Notes under the pieces: generated by a model
What the model was told of the DNA's origin: nothing
Seen by the model: only the letters and a program-made list of their open reading frames with translations
Database searches by the model: none
In this document: positions 18,881-27,788 of the stretch, piece by piece
Layout: each line of letters starts with the position of its first letter
How positions within the stretch are numbered: position 1 is the stretch's first letter
Position numbers and translations under genes: made by a program
NCBI GenBank assembly: GCA_965243145.1
Contig: CBDEUB010000002.1
Coordinates: 1,240,001-1,304,000 of the forward strand
Source: CBDBLK01 sp965243145
GTDB lineage: Bacteria > Bdellovibrionota > Bacteriovoracia > Bacteriovoracales > Bacteriovoracaceae
DNA length: 64,000 nucleotides
Direction of reading: 5' to 3'

Positions 18881-19702
18881 TCAATCTGACTCAATAATAT
18901 CCACAACTTCTTTTTTTAAATCAATTTGAGAGAATATTTTATCGAGATTTTCAAATTGCCGTTCCAGAGTACCATCTACAATTTCATTTTCTGTTATTAA
19001 AATAATTCCTTTATTTTCAATATCTTGACTAACATCAAATTCGACATTTGGTATTTTTTTTAAAACATTTTTCATATCCTGGAAAATATCTTTATTTTTT
19101 TCAAATTCTCTCTTATCAATTTGAATCAGAACATTGTTTTTATTTTCCATATCGACTGCCAACTTCTCCAAAATCCTAAAAATGTACTTATCATCATCTT
19201 TCAATTCTCTTAAAATAATCCATTTAACAAGACTTTTTATCAATTCATAAACACAATGTTTTTCATTTTCTAATAATTCCTTTTTAGTTTTTAAAACCTC
19301 TTCAACAAAATTGGAGAGAACTCCAATTTTTTCTTCTGTTTCTTTCGTTTTTTCTGCATAAGATTTTTCCTCGCCTTGTCTAAATCCATCATTGTATCCT
19401 TTTTCAAAGGCCTTTTTTTCCAATTTCAAAAGTTTTTTTTCAATTTCATCATTAATTCTCTTTTCTTTATAAATATCAAGATAACGATTTATTTTTTTAT
19501 AGGCCTTGACAACAGGGGCCACTTTAAAATCTTTATTAGATTTATTCAAATTTTTAAAATCATCAAAACCCAATTCACTTTGAGAATCCATCTCCGAAAC
19601 TTCTGCCAAAGCTTGAAATTCATAACTCTTAACGCTATCTTGATTTATGCTTTCATTTTTTTTTAAATCTTGAAATTCATATGATTTAAAATCTTCTTTC
19701 AA
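18881..19702 (-). CDS. fliH: Flagellar export regulator FliH
   Basis: A 273-residue polar protein with a long central coiled coil. It carries the GxxxG-like KGYNDGFRQGEEKS stretch near residue 110 and a conserved C-terminal domain (LIKSLVKWIILRELKDDDKYIFRILEKL, then VLIQIDKREFE and VEFDVSQDIENKGIILIT). These fit FliH/YscL stators of the export ATPase. The likely start is TTG at 19702 with weak ribosome binding. The 190-bp gap to fliG contains a complete ERIC-like repeat, so expression may differ from that of upstream genes. Confidence 0.85.
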   Translation of the reverse strand: MKEDFKSYEFQDLKKNESINQDSVKSYEFQALAEVSEMDSQSELGFDDFKNLNKSNKDFKVAPVVKAYKKINRYLDIYKEKRINDEIEKKLLKLEKKAFEKGYNDGFRQGEEKSYAEKTKETEEKIGVLSNFVEEVLKTKKELLENEKHCVYELIKSLVKWIILRELKDDDKYIFRILEKLAVDMENKNNVLIQIDKREFEKNKDIFQDMKNVLKKIPNVEFDVSQDIENKGIILITENEIVDGTLERQFENLDKIFSQIDLKKEVVDIIESD

Positions 19703-19762
19703 AATGCACCACGCTTAGATACAACTACTCAAACCCAAATGATAAACCATAATAAAAGCAAG

Positions 19763-19890
19763 GTAAGTGCTCACAATTTGGGTCAGATTGGGAGGAAGTG
19801 AGACAGAGCGACTGAGGCATACATAGAAGTATGTCGCAAAGAGCGATGGCGTAACTGACTCGCAAGATGGCCCGAAGTGTGAGCAGTTAC
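19763..19890. repeat. ERIC-like intergenic palindrome, copy A (fliG-fliH)
   Basis: A 128-bp element with imperfect terminal inverted repeats: GTAAGTGCTCACAATTT at 19763 and AAGTGTGAGCAGTTAC ending at 19890. It is homologous along its length to 38330-38456 and to the outer parts of 49730-49924. A central hairpin, GCGACATAC / GTATG-CCTCA-GTCGC in the fliG sense, is conserved in structure. The element ends three bases from the fliG stop codon, inside the flagellar gene string. It has no coding capacity. ERIC elements of enterobacteria are similar in size and position but are not claimed to be homologous. Confidence 0.85.
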
Positions 19891-19892
19891 AT

Positions 19893-20924
19893 TTACACAA
19901 GAGCATCTTCACTGCCTCCGCGATTAATAAAGAGCTTGCCTTGAGATTCAAGGTCTTTACATTTTTGCAAGATTTCCACTTGTGCTTTTTCCACATCGGA
20001 AAGTTTTGTTGGGCCAAGTGCCTCCAAGTCTTCCATAACAATTGTGGCGGCCCTATTTGACATATTTTTGAAGAATTTATTTTTAATTTCTTCATTGGCC
20101 GTTTTAAGAGCAATAACAAGTTTTTGGCCATCAATCTCTTTTATAATATTTTGGATACCGCGATCATCGACATAAACGAGGTCGTCAAAAACAAACATCA
20201 ATTTCCTGATTTCTTCTGCTAATTCAGGGTCTTTATCTTCAACCCTAGAAATAATATTTTTTTCACTGGCCTTATCCATAAGGTTGAAAACTTCTGCGAC
20301 TGTTTCCACGCCACCTATTTGATTAGTATCTATAGAACCCAAATTAGACAATTCAGTTTTAAGCACATCATCCAACTGAGCAATAAGTTCAGGTGAAACA
20401 TAATCAAGATTGGCAATTCTCAAAACAACTTCTGCTTGCAACCCTTCCGGCAATCTCTTGAGAACTCCAACTTTTCTTTCAGTTGTCAAATAGGCCATAA
20501 TCAAAGCAATTGTCTGAGGGTGTTCATTAATAAGAAAATTAGACAAAGTTCGCACATCAACCAGTTCCAAGGATTCAAGATTATTATTGGATTTTACATC
20601 GACGACTTGGCCAAGGAGTTGTTTGGCCCTAGACTCTCCCAAAGCATTAATAACAAAATCCCTTCCACTGTTGCCAGAAAAAAGAAAATTTTCATCTTCA
20701 TTGATTTGAGAATAAAATTCCTCCAGAATCTTTTTTAACATCCATACTGGTACTTTTTTAACATTGGCCATGGCATTGATCATTTTTTTCACATCATTGT
20801 CTCGCAAATGAGCAAAAATCATTTGAGTTACTTGCATACCCAAGGAACTTAATAATATAGCAGCTTTTTCTTTTCCCGATAAAAGATCATATTCTATATC
20901 GGAATCTACTCTTTCTGCGGACAC
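19893..20924 (-). CDS. fliG: Flagellar motor switch protein FliG
   Basis: This 343-residue protein has the three FliG domains. The diagnostic motifs are EHPQTIALIMAYL in the middle domain near residue 130, MFVFDDLVYVDDRGIQ (armadillo/hinge region), and the C-terminal GPTKLSDVEKAQVEIL stator-facing segment. FliG couples stator force to rotor rotation and binds FliF. It starts at GTG 20924 with AGGAG seven bases upstream. Its stop is immediately followed by the ERIC-like element, which separates it from fliH. Confidence 0.97.
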   Translation of the reverse strand: MSAERVDSDIEYDLLSGKEKAAILLSSLGMQVTQMIFAHLRDNDVKKMINAMANVKKVPVWMLKKILEEFYSQINEDENFLFSGNSGRDFVINALGESRAKQLLGQVVDVKSNNNLESLELVDVRTLSNFLINEHPQTIALIMAYLTTERKVGVLKRLPEGLQAEVVLRIANLDYVSPELIAQLDDVLKTELSNLGSIDTNQIGGVETVAEVFNLMDKASEKNIISRVEDKDPELAEEIRKLMFVFDDLVYVDDRGIQNIIKEIDGQKLVIALKTANEEIKNKFFKNMSNRAATIVMEDLEALGPTKLSDVEKAQVEILQKCKDLESQGKLFINRGGSEDALV

Positions 20925-20939
20925 ACTAAACTCCTATTT

Positions 20940-22628
20940 TCAAGCAATGGCCTTATCAAAATCATTACTTTCAATCATATCTTGAATAACCTGGGCACCT
21001 TTGGCCGGATTGGCCTCGACTAGAGAGATAATCCTCTCTTTGAGCATATTGCCTTCAATTTTCTCAGGATTAAACTTTTCTTCAATTTCAGGAAGTGCTT
21101 CTTCAAGCCCAGGCAATTTTTGATTTGATTGAATCTTCTCTAATTCCTCTAATGTTTTGGGTAAAAAATCATCTACTGCTTCAACAGTATTATCAGTAAC
21201 CCATTTTACAAAAGGACGAACAACTAAGAGAAAAAATAATGTTATAGAAAACCCAATAGTCAAATATTTGACTATATTCTTTAAAAACTCCCTATTCTCT
21301 TTTTCTTTTATAATTCTTTCGATCTCATTGAGGTCTTCTTGGGCAAATTCCATATTTTTAATAACAAGGTTGTCACCTCTTTTTTCATTAATGCCTAAAG
21401 CTGAAACGACAATAGCAGAAAAGTTGGCCAAATCCACTTCAGACCAAGGCTCATATTTCATAACTCTGTCACCATCTTCACCAAAAATAAATTCCCCACT
21501 CTCATCCAAAGAAGGTACTTTTTTACCATCAAGCATGACGGCCACACTTATATTCTGAATCTTTGCGGTTGGACTTTTAGATTTAGTCACTTTTGATGGA
21601 ATATTATAATTCTTTGTCGCCAGTTGTTTATCCACATTATTGGTTGTTTCAGGAATACCAGGTTGGGGAAGCTCTCCGGGCAAATTCGACCTCGCTCCAG
21701 GAATCCCTTGAGGGGAAGGCCGCGAACCATTCAATTTTTGAGTATTGATAACTTCAGATACAACTGCCTTGTTTCCTTGGTCGTAAGTTGTCTCAGTGGA
21801 TACAGATTGAGTAAAATCCAAACTAACCGAAACTTTAGCTATAACTTTTCCTTCTCCAACCACTTTTGAAAGTATCTCTTCAATTTGCTTTTCATATTGG
21901 CGATTGATCTTTTGTTCTAAAGCAACTCTATTGGCCGTATAACTTGTCATTTCATCACCAATATTATCCGATAATTTTTTCCCACTGCTATCTATAATCA
22001 CCACATTTTCAGGCCTCATTCCCTCTATGGCACTCGATATTAACTGAGCTATCCCTTTAATCTCATCACTGGTTAAAACTGATCCTCTCTCTAAATCAAC
22101 TACAACTGAGGCCGTGGGCGGTTTTTTTTCAGACACAAAAGGACTCGATTCTGGAATATTCAAATGAACTCTGGCCCTTTTGACTCCTCTTATGTAAGTA
22201 ATGGTTTTTACCATCTCGCCTTCTAAAGCACGCTGCTTATTTATTTTTTGAACAAAACTGGTGGTTCCAAAAGATTGCTTATCAAATACCTCATAACCTA
22301 CTGTACCGCTAAAATTAACTCCCAAAGTGGCAATTTGCAGCCTCCACTTATTTACCATATCTTCATGTATTTTTATGGTTCTTCCATCTTTGGAAATTTG
22401 ATAAGAAATCTTATTATCCTCAAGCAATGTCGCTATTTTTTTGCTGTCTTCCCTATTGAGGTCAGTATAAAGGACTTCGTATCTGCTTTTTCCAATCCAA
22501 ACCAAAATGGCCACCAACGAAACACAGACAAAGGCCACAATAAAAATTAGTCCCAACTTTTTGTTGGTACTTAGGCCCATAAAAAAATCTTCCAAATTTT
22601 TATAAATCCTCATTAAAAATTCTTGCAA
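20940..22628 (-). CDS. fliF: Flagellar MS-ring protein FliF
   Basis: This is the MS-ring protein, about 562 residues. It has an N-terminal membrane segment (about residues 25-47 from this start), a YscJ-like domain (EVLYTDLNREDSKKIATLL and onward), a Pro/Gly-rich middle, a second membrane segment near the C-terminus (FSITLFFLLVVRPFVKWV), and a cytoplasmic FliG-binding tail. I chose TTG at 22628 because GGAGGA lies six bases upstream. The longer frame from 22643 would include that Shine-Dalgarno sequence, and the ATG at 22613 is farther from it. Upstream is fliE, downstream fliG. Confidence 0.93.
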   Translation of the reverse strand: MQEFLMRIYKNLEDFFMGLSTNKKLGLIFIVAFVCVSLVAILVWIGKSRYEVLYTDLNREDSKKIATLLEDNKISYQISKDGRTIKIHEDMVNKWRLQIATLGVNFSGTVGYEVFDKQSFGTTSFVQKINKQRALEGEMVKTITYIRGVKRARVHLNIPESSPFVSEKKPPTASVVVDLERGSVLTSDEIKGIAQLISSAIEGMRPENVVIIDSSGKKLSDNIGDEMTSYTANRVALEQKINRQYEKQIEEILSKVVGEGKVIAKVSVSLDFTQSVSTETTYDQGNKAVVSEVINTQKLNGSRPSPQGIPGARSNLPGELPQPGIPETTNNVDKQLATKNYNIPSKVTKSKSPTAKIQNISVAVMLDGKKVPSLDESGEFIFGEDGDRVMKYEPWSEVDLANFSAIVVSALGINEKRGDNLVIKNMEFAQEDLNEIERIIKEKENREFLKNIVKYLTIGFSITLFFLLVVRPFVKWVTDNTVEAVDDFLPKTLEELEKIQSNQKLPGLEEALPEIEEKFNPEKIEGNMLKERIISLVEANPAKGAQVIQDMIESNDFDKAIA

Positions 22629-22678
22629 AACAATTCCTCCCAAATTACCAAAATGCCTTATTCAAACTTTTTAAATAA

Positions 22679-23044
22679 TTAAATTTGCATTTTCATAACT
22701 TCTTTATAGGCATCAATAACCCTCAATCTCACTTGATTCATCATTTTAAAAGCAATTTCTGCTTTCTCCACTGCTAACATTGTTTCGTGAATATTTTTGT
22801 TCTCTCCTGAAACAAGTTTTTGGATGGCAACATTTGCTTTATTTTGTAAATCGTTGACATTGTTTAGAGAATCGGTCAATAATTCTCCAAATGTTTTTTG
22901 CCCTTCTGAAGAATTAACTTGATCCGGTTTTAAAGATTCAAAATCTTTATTATAAAAATCTTGAAATTCTGCTTTCTCTATCCAATCTTTTGAATCGTAA
23001 CGACTCAAAATATCTGCCATATTTCCTATATTTAAAATGGCCAT
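22679..23044 (-). CDS. fliE: Flagellar hook-basal body protein FliE
   Basis: A 121-residue protein whose C-terminal half has the FliE pattern: FGELLTDSLNNVNDLQNKANVAIQKLVSGE, then HETMLAVEKAEIAFKMMNQVRLRVIDAYKEVMKMQI. FliE joins the MS ring to the proximal rod. AGGAGG precedes the ATG. Position between flgC and fliF is the standard one. Confidence 0.95.
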   Translation of the reverse strand: MAILNIGNMADILSRYDSKDWIEKAEFQDFYNKDFESLKPDQVNSSEGQKTFGELLTDSLNNVNDLQNKANVAIQKLVSGENKNIHETMLAVEKAEIAFKMMNQVRLRVIDAYKEVMKMQI

Positions 23045-23066
23045 AACCTTATCCTCCTAACTCAGT

Positions 23067-23510
23067 TTAATGTCCTATTTCCAAGGCCTTCATGGCCATA
23101 TTTTTACTCGTATTCAAAGCACTAATATTGGCCTCATAGGCCCTGGAAGCAGAGATCATATTGGCCATTTCTTCCATAACATTAATACTGGGATAGGCCA
23201 CATACCCTTGCTCATTAGCATCAGGGTGATTGGGTTCATACTTTAATATGGGAGGATTGTTGAGTGAAATAATCTCAGTTGCGTGAACAGACTGTGCCTT
23301 TTCTCCCAATTCTCCCTCTAAAATTTCCGCAAAAGATTGACGGGCAGGTTCCGAACCAAAAACTACTTCTTTTTTGCGGTAGGCCCCACCTTCTGGTGTT
23401 CTGGTTGTTTGAGCATTGGCAATGTTAGAAGAAATTGCTCCCATGCGTTTTCTATTTGCCGCCAACGCAGAAGAACTAATTTTCATACTGGTTAAAAAAT
23501 CCATCTTCAT
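23067..23510 (-). CDS. flgC: Flagellar proximal rod protein FlgC
   Basis: A 147-residue rod protein. It has the N-terminal motif MKISSSALAANRKRMGAISSNIANAQTTRTPEGGAYRKKEVVF and the C-terminal YVAYPSINVMEEMANMISASRAYEANISALNTSKNMAMKAL segment that define FlgC. Its ATG overlaps the flgB stop as ATGA. A second in-frame ATG six bases on has better Shine-Dalgarno spacing and may be the true start. Confidence 0.96.
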   Translation of the reverse strand: MKMDFLTSMKISSSALAANRKRMGAISSNIANAQTTRTPEGGAYRKKEVVFGSEPARQSFAEILEGELGEKAQSVHATEIISLNNPPILKYEPNHPDANEQGYVAYPSINVMEEMANMISASRAYEANISALNTSKNMAMKALEIGH

Positions 23511-23914
23511 TCTCCACCTTGTATGGCATATTTCATCAATCCGAGTTTTTTATTTAAAAGCTGCACTGATGCATCATACAAAATTTTATTTTTCGCCATT
23601 CTTGCCAGTTCGCTTTCCCGATCGACAGTATTTCCATCTTCGCTCACAATCCCGTTCGGGTCTTGGTAAATTTCGGGTTGCAAATTATCAAACCCGCCAC
23701 TGCCTAACTTGTAATGCTTATCACTGTTAGATTTCATGCTTAGGTGTCCGTCAACATCCAAGGCCCTTGCCAATGCACTTTCAAAATCTAATCTTTTTGC
23801 TTTGTAATCAGGAGTATCAGCATTTGCAATATTTGAAGAAATGATTTCCTGGCGCATTTGCCTGAAATTCAAGGATGATGCAAGGGCCTCTAATGTTTTA
23901 TCGTTGACATTCAT
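23507..23914 (-). CDS. flgB: Flagellar proximal rod protein FlgB
   Basis: A 135-residue rod protein with the FlgB signature (LEALASSLNFRQMRQEIISSNIANADTPDYKAKRLDFESALARAL) and a C-terminal helix (RESELARMAKNKILYDASVQLLNKKLGLMKYAIQG). It is the first structural gene of the flgB-flgC-fliE-fliF-fliG string and starts 27 bases after the atypical regulator at 23942-24874, so the two may be cotranscribed. A GGAG lies 13 bases before the ATG. Confidence 0.95.
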   Translation of the reverse strand: MNVNDKTLEALASSLNFRQMRQEIISSNIANADTPDYKAKRLDFESALARALDVDGHLSMKSNSDKHYKLGSGGFDNLQPEIYQDPNGIVSEDGNTVDRESELARMAKNKILYDASVQLLNKKLGLMKYAIQGGE

Positions 23915-23941
23915 ACCAATTCTTACGCTCCTACCTTGTAA

Positions 23942-24874
23942 CTAACGCAAATTGACAAAGTAAGCATTACCTATGCTTCGATATTCGTTAATTTTATTTC
24001 TTAAAGTTCTAATCGAAACTCCCAAAATTTTTGCCGCTTGAGTACGATTTTCACTCGTGTGCATAAGCGCCTTCTTTATAAGCAGGCGTTCTGCTTCTTT
24101 CAAACTCATTAAGCGTATCCCTTCATTATCTTCTTCTAAAATCATGTTTACGGCCTTCTTTTCTCCAATTTCCAAATCTGCCTCAGTGAGCGCTTCGCTC
24201 TCACAATTGGCAACACTATTTTCTATCACCGTCTTCAACTCATGAATATTGTAAGTCCAATAATGACTTAAAATTTTATTCCAAGCGCTAGAATCAATTT
24301 CGATATTTTTCTCTCCAGAGGAAATTTTTGTAAAATAGACTGTCAACAACTCAAGATCATTGACTCTTTCACGAAGAGGTGTAAGATTAATAACATTTCC
24401 GGCCACTGCCATGTAAAGCCCTCTGTAAAAACTGCCACTTCCCACTAATTTCGACAAATTCTTAGTCGTAGTAGCAGTCAATCTTATATCAATGTCATAG
24501 TCTGGAAGTTCCGATAAAATTTTATGAAGTCTTTTTTGAAAAGAATCCTCCAGGCCATCAATATTCGCAAAAACAACCGTTCCCCCATTGGCCCTTTCCA
24601 AAACACCTTTGTGAAATCTTCCAGATTCCGGGTCTCTGTGGCCCAATATCTCATTGGATACGGCAGTTTGATCACCAGAGCAATCGACCACTTCAAATGG
24701 CATATTAGAACGGTTAGAATTCTGGTGAATAAATTGACAAACGGTTCTTTTCCCCACTCCTGTTTCTCCCGTAATCAACACAGGAGATTTTGTTACCGAT
24801 ACATTTCTAGCAATAGCAATGGCCCTTTGTATCTTTGGATCTCTTCCGAACAAATTTTCATCTACTGCTTTCAT
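23942..24874 (-). CDS. Sigma54-activator-like AAA+ protein lacking GAFTGA
   Basis: The 310-residue protein has the AAA+ core and Fis-type helix-turn-helix of bacterial enhancer-binding proteins but no receiver domain. Walker A (GETGVGK) is intact near residue 33. The sigma54-contact loop, normally GAFTGA, reads HRDPESGRFHK. The Walker B position reads VVFANIDGL without the usual DE pair. The HTH (RTQAAKILGVSIRTLRNKI) looks intact. It probably binds DNA but may not open sigma54 promoters. Start: ATG 24874 has AGGAGG five bases upstream, whereas the longer frame to 24913 has none. Its place before flgB suggests a flagellar regulator. Confidence 0.8.
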   Translation of the reverse strand: MKAVDENLFGRDPKIQRAIAIARNVSVTKSPVLITGETGVGKRTVCQFIHQNSNRSNMPFEVVDCSGDQTAVSNEILGHRDPESGRFHKGVLERANGGTVVFANIDGLEDSFQKRLHKILSELPDYDIDIRLTATTTKNLSKLVGSGSFYRGLYMAVAGNVINLTPLRERVNDLELLTVYFTKISSGEKNIEIDSSAWNKILSHYWTYNIHELKTVIENSVANCESEALTEADLEIGEKKAVNMILEEDNEGIRLMSLKEAERLLIKKALMHTSENRTQAAKILGVSIRTLRNKINEYRSIGNAYFVNLR

Positions 24875-24915
24875 TTGACCTCCTATCAAAATAGTTTCCA
24901 TCCTTGGAAACATTG

Positions 24916-27612
24916 TTACAGTATTTTTTCTTTAATATTAAGTAAAGATAGCTCCGATTTAGCAAGCTCCCTTATGTAGTTTGATACTCCGTTCTCTTTC
25001 ATTAACTTTTCTAACACTTCCCTGGCCTGATTGCGTTTCTTATTTTTTATCAAACACAGTCCTTGCAAATAATACATTCTTCCCCTAACATCGCTATCAG
25101 GATATTGACTTAAAAATTTACTAATCTTAGGTTCAACTTGAAGATAAGCAGCAGCAGTTCCCTTCCCTATCAGTATCTCTATATTCAAATATTCTAAATT
25201 TTTTCTCAATTCCTTAATAAAAGGATTGCTGGGAGCATAATTTTCCGTATCATTTAAAATTGCGTTGGAAATTTTTGCAAATTTGTCTAATAAATTAAGT
25301 TCGTAAAGGGATGTCGTATAACTTTGCATCATATAAGCCAAATCTTGAGGATCAAATATGGTAACTTCCTTTTTCTTGGTAAAAAAATTCTCAAAAGATT
25401 TAATAGTATTCTTGTAATTCTTTTCCTTAAAATTTACCAATCCCTGATAATAATCAATTTTTTCATAACCGGGCCTTTTTTGGGCCAATTGATTAATATC
25501 AGAATTGGCCAAATCCAAATTTTCCAATTTTATATTTCTAACAATATTGAGTTCGAGCATGACATCATCCGTGCTTCCGATATTGTATCTTTCAACCCAA
25601 ATAGGAAATGTTTTCGTCAGAGATTTTGAAAGTTTTTTAAAATCTGCATAAACTTTCTCAAACCCTTCATATAATCCCAATTTTAAATAAGTTTGCCCCA
25701 CAATAAAATTTAAGTAAGGATCGTTTGCTGCCTGTGAAATATATTTCTTCTTATACTGACTCCAAACTTTTAATATTTTAGAATAATTTGCCTGTTTGTA
25801 ATAATTTAATACCAGGCCATAAATAACTTCAGAACCATCAGCATGAAATACTCTTCTCTCTGATGGTTTTAATTCAATCAGCGGCAATGCTTCCAAATAA
25901 CTCAACGCTTTACTGTATTCCTTCTCATTTATAAACGATCTTAGTCTCACAAGCCATAAAATCTTTTTCAAGTTTTTGCTTAATTTTTTCTTAGGATCAA
26001 TTTCCAATAAAACTTTGCTTTCACGATCCGAATTGTTCAGCACCTTTTTACGAACGCTTCTCATTCCCACATATCTAACTTTGGCCTCCGTTTTAATTTC
26101 AAAACTTTGCGCCCGGTTAATTGCATTTTTGTAAAGTGCCAGCGTTTGATCAATATTCCTTTCCGTCATCTCATAGGCCAATGCGACACGAACACGGGCC
26201 ATTTCGGCATTTTTGTGATATGAATGTTGAGATAAAAATTTGTCAAACAATGCAATAGATTTTTCAAATTTTCCCAGTCTAAAATAAGATTCTGCTACAT
26301 TGTAAAGAATTGATGGCAAAACTTGTTTCGATAGATTTTTTTTGATTTTTTTGTAAGTATCAACAACTCTTTCTGTTTTTCCTATTTTCCTCAATGCATA
26401 AATTTCGTAGGCAATTAACACTTGTTCCGAAGTCAATATAGACATAGACTTGTCATTAATAATCTCTCTAATCTTATCAGCTTGACTAAGTTCGGCCAAA
26501 TTGTGAAGGATGGCCTTAATTGCATAACGAGATTCTTCGTAATCAAAATTTTCCTTGGAATCAACATAAAGCCTTTTAGAAAATTTTAAGGCCTCAATGC
26601 TTTCTTTATTATTCATATAATACTGGATCAAATATTTCACAATTGATTTTTTGAGTTCATAATTTTGAGTTCCCTTTTCAATATTGATCAACATGTTGAC
26701 CGCCATTTTAAGAGACTCTAAATTCCCGGTTTTGATATTGTCTCTCAAAATTGCATTGGCCTTTAAATATTCGTTGAGTTCGGAATATCCTCCATATCTA
26801 TCCCTAAACAGTTTCATTGATTTGTACATCAATCCATATTTTTTCCTGCGGTAAAAATTGATGATGAGCTGATAATGTGCTTCTTTCTCATTTTTCTTGA
26901 AATCGCGATCTTTTATAGGATAAAAATATTCCACCGTTTTACTATTAATATCTATAATCTTTTCCAGTTTTGGTTTTAATTCCGGATAATCCCAAACAAA
27001 TGCGGCCCCATACCTATAATCCCTAAATAAATTTTTGTTTGAACTGTGTTTATTTTTCAATTTCTTAGGATTTATTTGGGCCGGTGCTCTCTTGACTAAA
27101 GATGGTTTGGAAGCAACTTTTTTTACCGCTTCACGCTTTTTTGGTGTTTGAAGATTTTTTTTCTGATCAGTAACATTTTGAGTATTTTGGATTTTTTCTA
27201 TTGTTCTCAATTCCGATTTTTCTTTGTCTTTCCAAAAATCCAGAACATATTTTCTTTCTCTATCTCTGTAAAATCCGAATACTTCGACACTGGGGTCTGA
27301 CAGTTCAATGACAACTGTAGGAACATTGTCCTTATTTTCGGACTGTGAAGAACTCAATTTCTTGATATAACGGGAATCTAAACTGAGTTCATTGATTGTA
27401 TCTTTCAATTTTTTATAAAAATCCGAATTTAAAGTTTTTAAAAATACTTTAGTATGCTTTTTTTCAAGAACTAATGTCTCTTTTGGAATAAAGAAATTCC
27501 AGCGAAGATGCGTTTTAGTCAATTCTTGTTTAAATAACGCAGCAACAGAATCTTTTGTTAAACCAAAAGAAAAAAATAAAATCAAAAAACTAGCTAGAAT
27601 CTTTCTTGCCAC
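24916..27612 (-). CDS. Secreted TPR-repeat protein of the flagellar locus
   Basis: About 898 residues. The start chosen is GTG 27612, which has AGGAAG eight bases upstream and gives a clean signal peptide (ARKILASFLILFFSFGLTKDSVAA). Residues 25-140 contain a short beta-rich part (VVIELSDPSVEVFGFYRDRERKYVLDFW) that recalls AMIN-like domains. The rest is a long array of helical repeats of TPR type, for example AESYFRLGKFEKSIALFDKFL and YQGLVNFKEKNYKNTIKSFENFF. Such proteins scaffold envelope complexes. It lies just upstream of the flagellar regulator and may share its transcript. No specific function is recognised. Very AT-rich. Confidence 0.75.
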   Translation of the reverse strand: MARKILASFLILFFSFGLTKDSVAALFKQELTKTHLRWNFFIPKETLVLEKKHTKVFLKTLNSDFYKKLKDTINELSLDSRYIKKLSSSQSENKDNVPTVVIELSDPSVEVFGFYRDRERKYVLDFWKDKEKSELRTIEKIQNTQNVTDQKKNLQTPKKREAVKKVASKPSLVKRAPAQINPKKLKNKHSSNKNLFRDYRYGAAFVWDYPELKPKLEKIIDINSKTVEYFYPIKDRDFKKNEKEAHYQLIINFYRRKKYGLMYKSMKLFRDRYGGYSELNEYLKANAILRDNIKTGNLESLKMAVNMLINIEKGTQNYELKKSIVKYLIQYYMNNKESIEALKFSKRLYVDSKENFDYEESRYAIKAILHNLAELSQADKIREIINDKSMSILTSEQVLIAYEIYALRKIGKTERVVDTYKKIKKNLSKQVLPSILYNVAESYFRLGKFEKSIALFDKFLSQHSYHKNAEMARVRVALAYEMTERNIDQTLALYKNAINRAQSFEIKTEAKVRYVGMRSVRKKVLNNSDRESKVLLEIDPKKKLSKNLKKILWLVRLRSFINEKEYSKALSYLEALPLIELKPSERRVFHADGSEVIYGLVLNYYKQANYSKILKVWSQYKKKYISQAANDPYLNFIVGQTYLKLGLYEGFEKVYADFKKLSKSLTKTFPIWVERYNIGSTDDVMLELNIVRNIKLENLDLANSDINQLAQKRPGYEKIDYYQGLVNFKEKNYKNTIKSFENFFTKKKEVTIFDPQDLAYMMQSYTTSLYELNLLDKFAKISNAILNDTENYAPSNPFIKELRKNLEYLNIEILIGKGTAAAYLQVEPKISKFLSQYPDSDVRGRMYYLQGLCLIKNKKRNQAREVLEKLMKENGVSNYIRELAKSELSLLNIKEKIL

Positions 27613-27788
27613 GAATGAAACTTCCTGTTCCGATTCCTCAACAAGCTCAATTTTATTCCAAAGACAACTCATCCCTAAGTGCCTTCAATAACCATTTTAA
27701 TCTTGCTCAGCAAAAAATGAAAGGAAATTTTTGCTGGAGGATTATTTTTCCTATCAATTATTTGACAGTTTAAAAAAACGGCAATTTT

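Noticed and set aside
20940..22643. FliF start at TTG 22643
   Set aside because: That codon overlaps the Shine-Dalgarno sequence, so a downstream start (22628 or 22613) is more likely.
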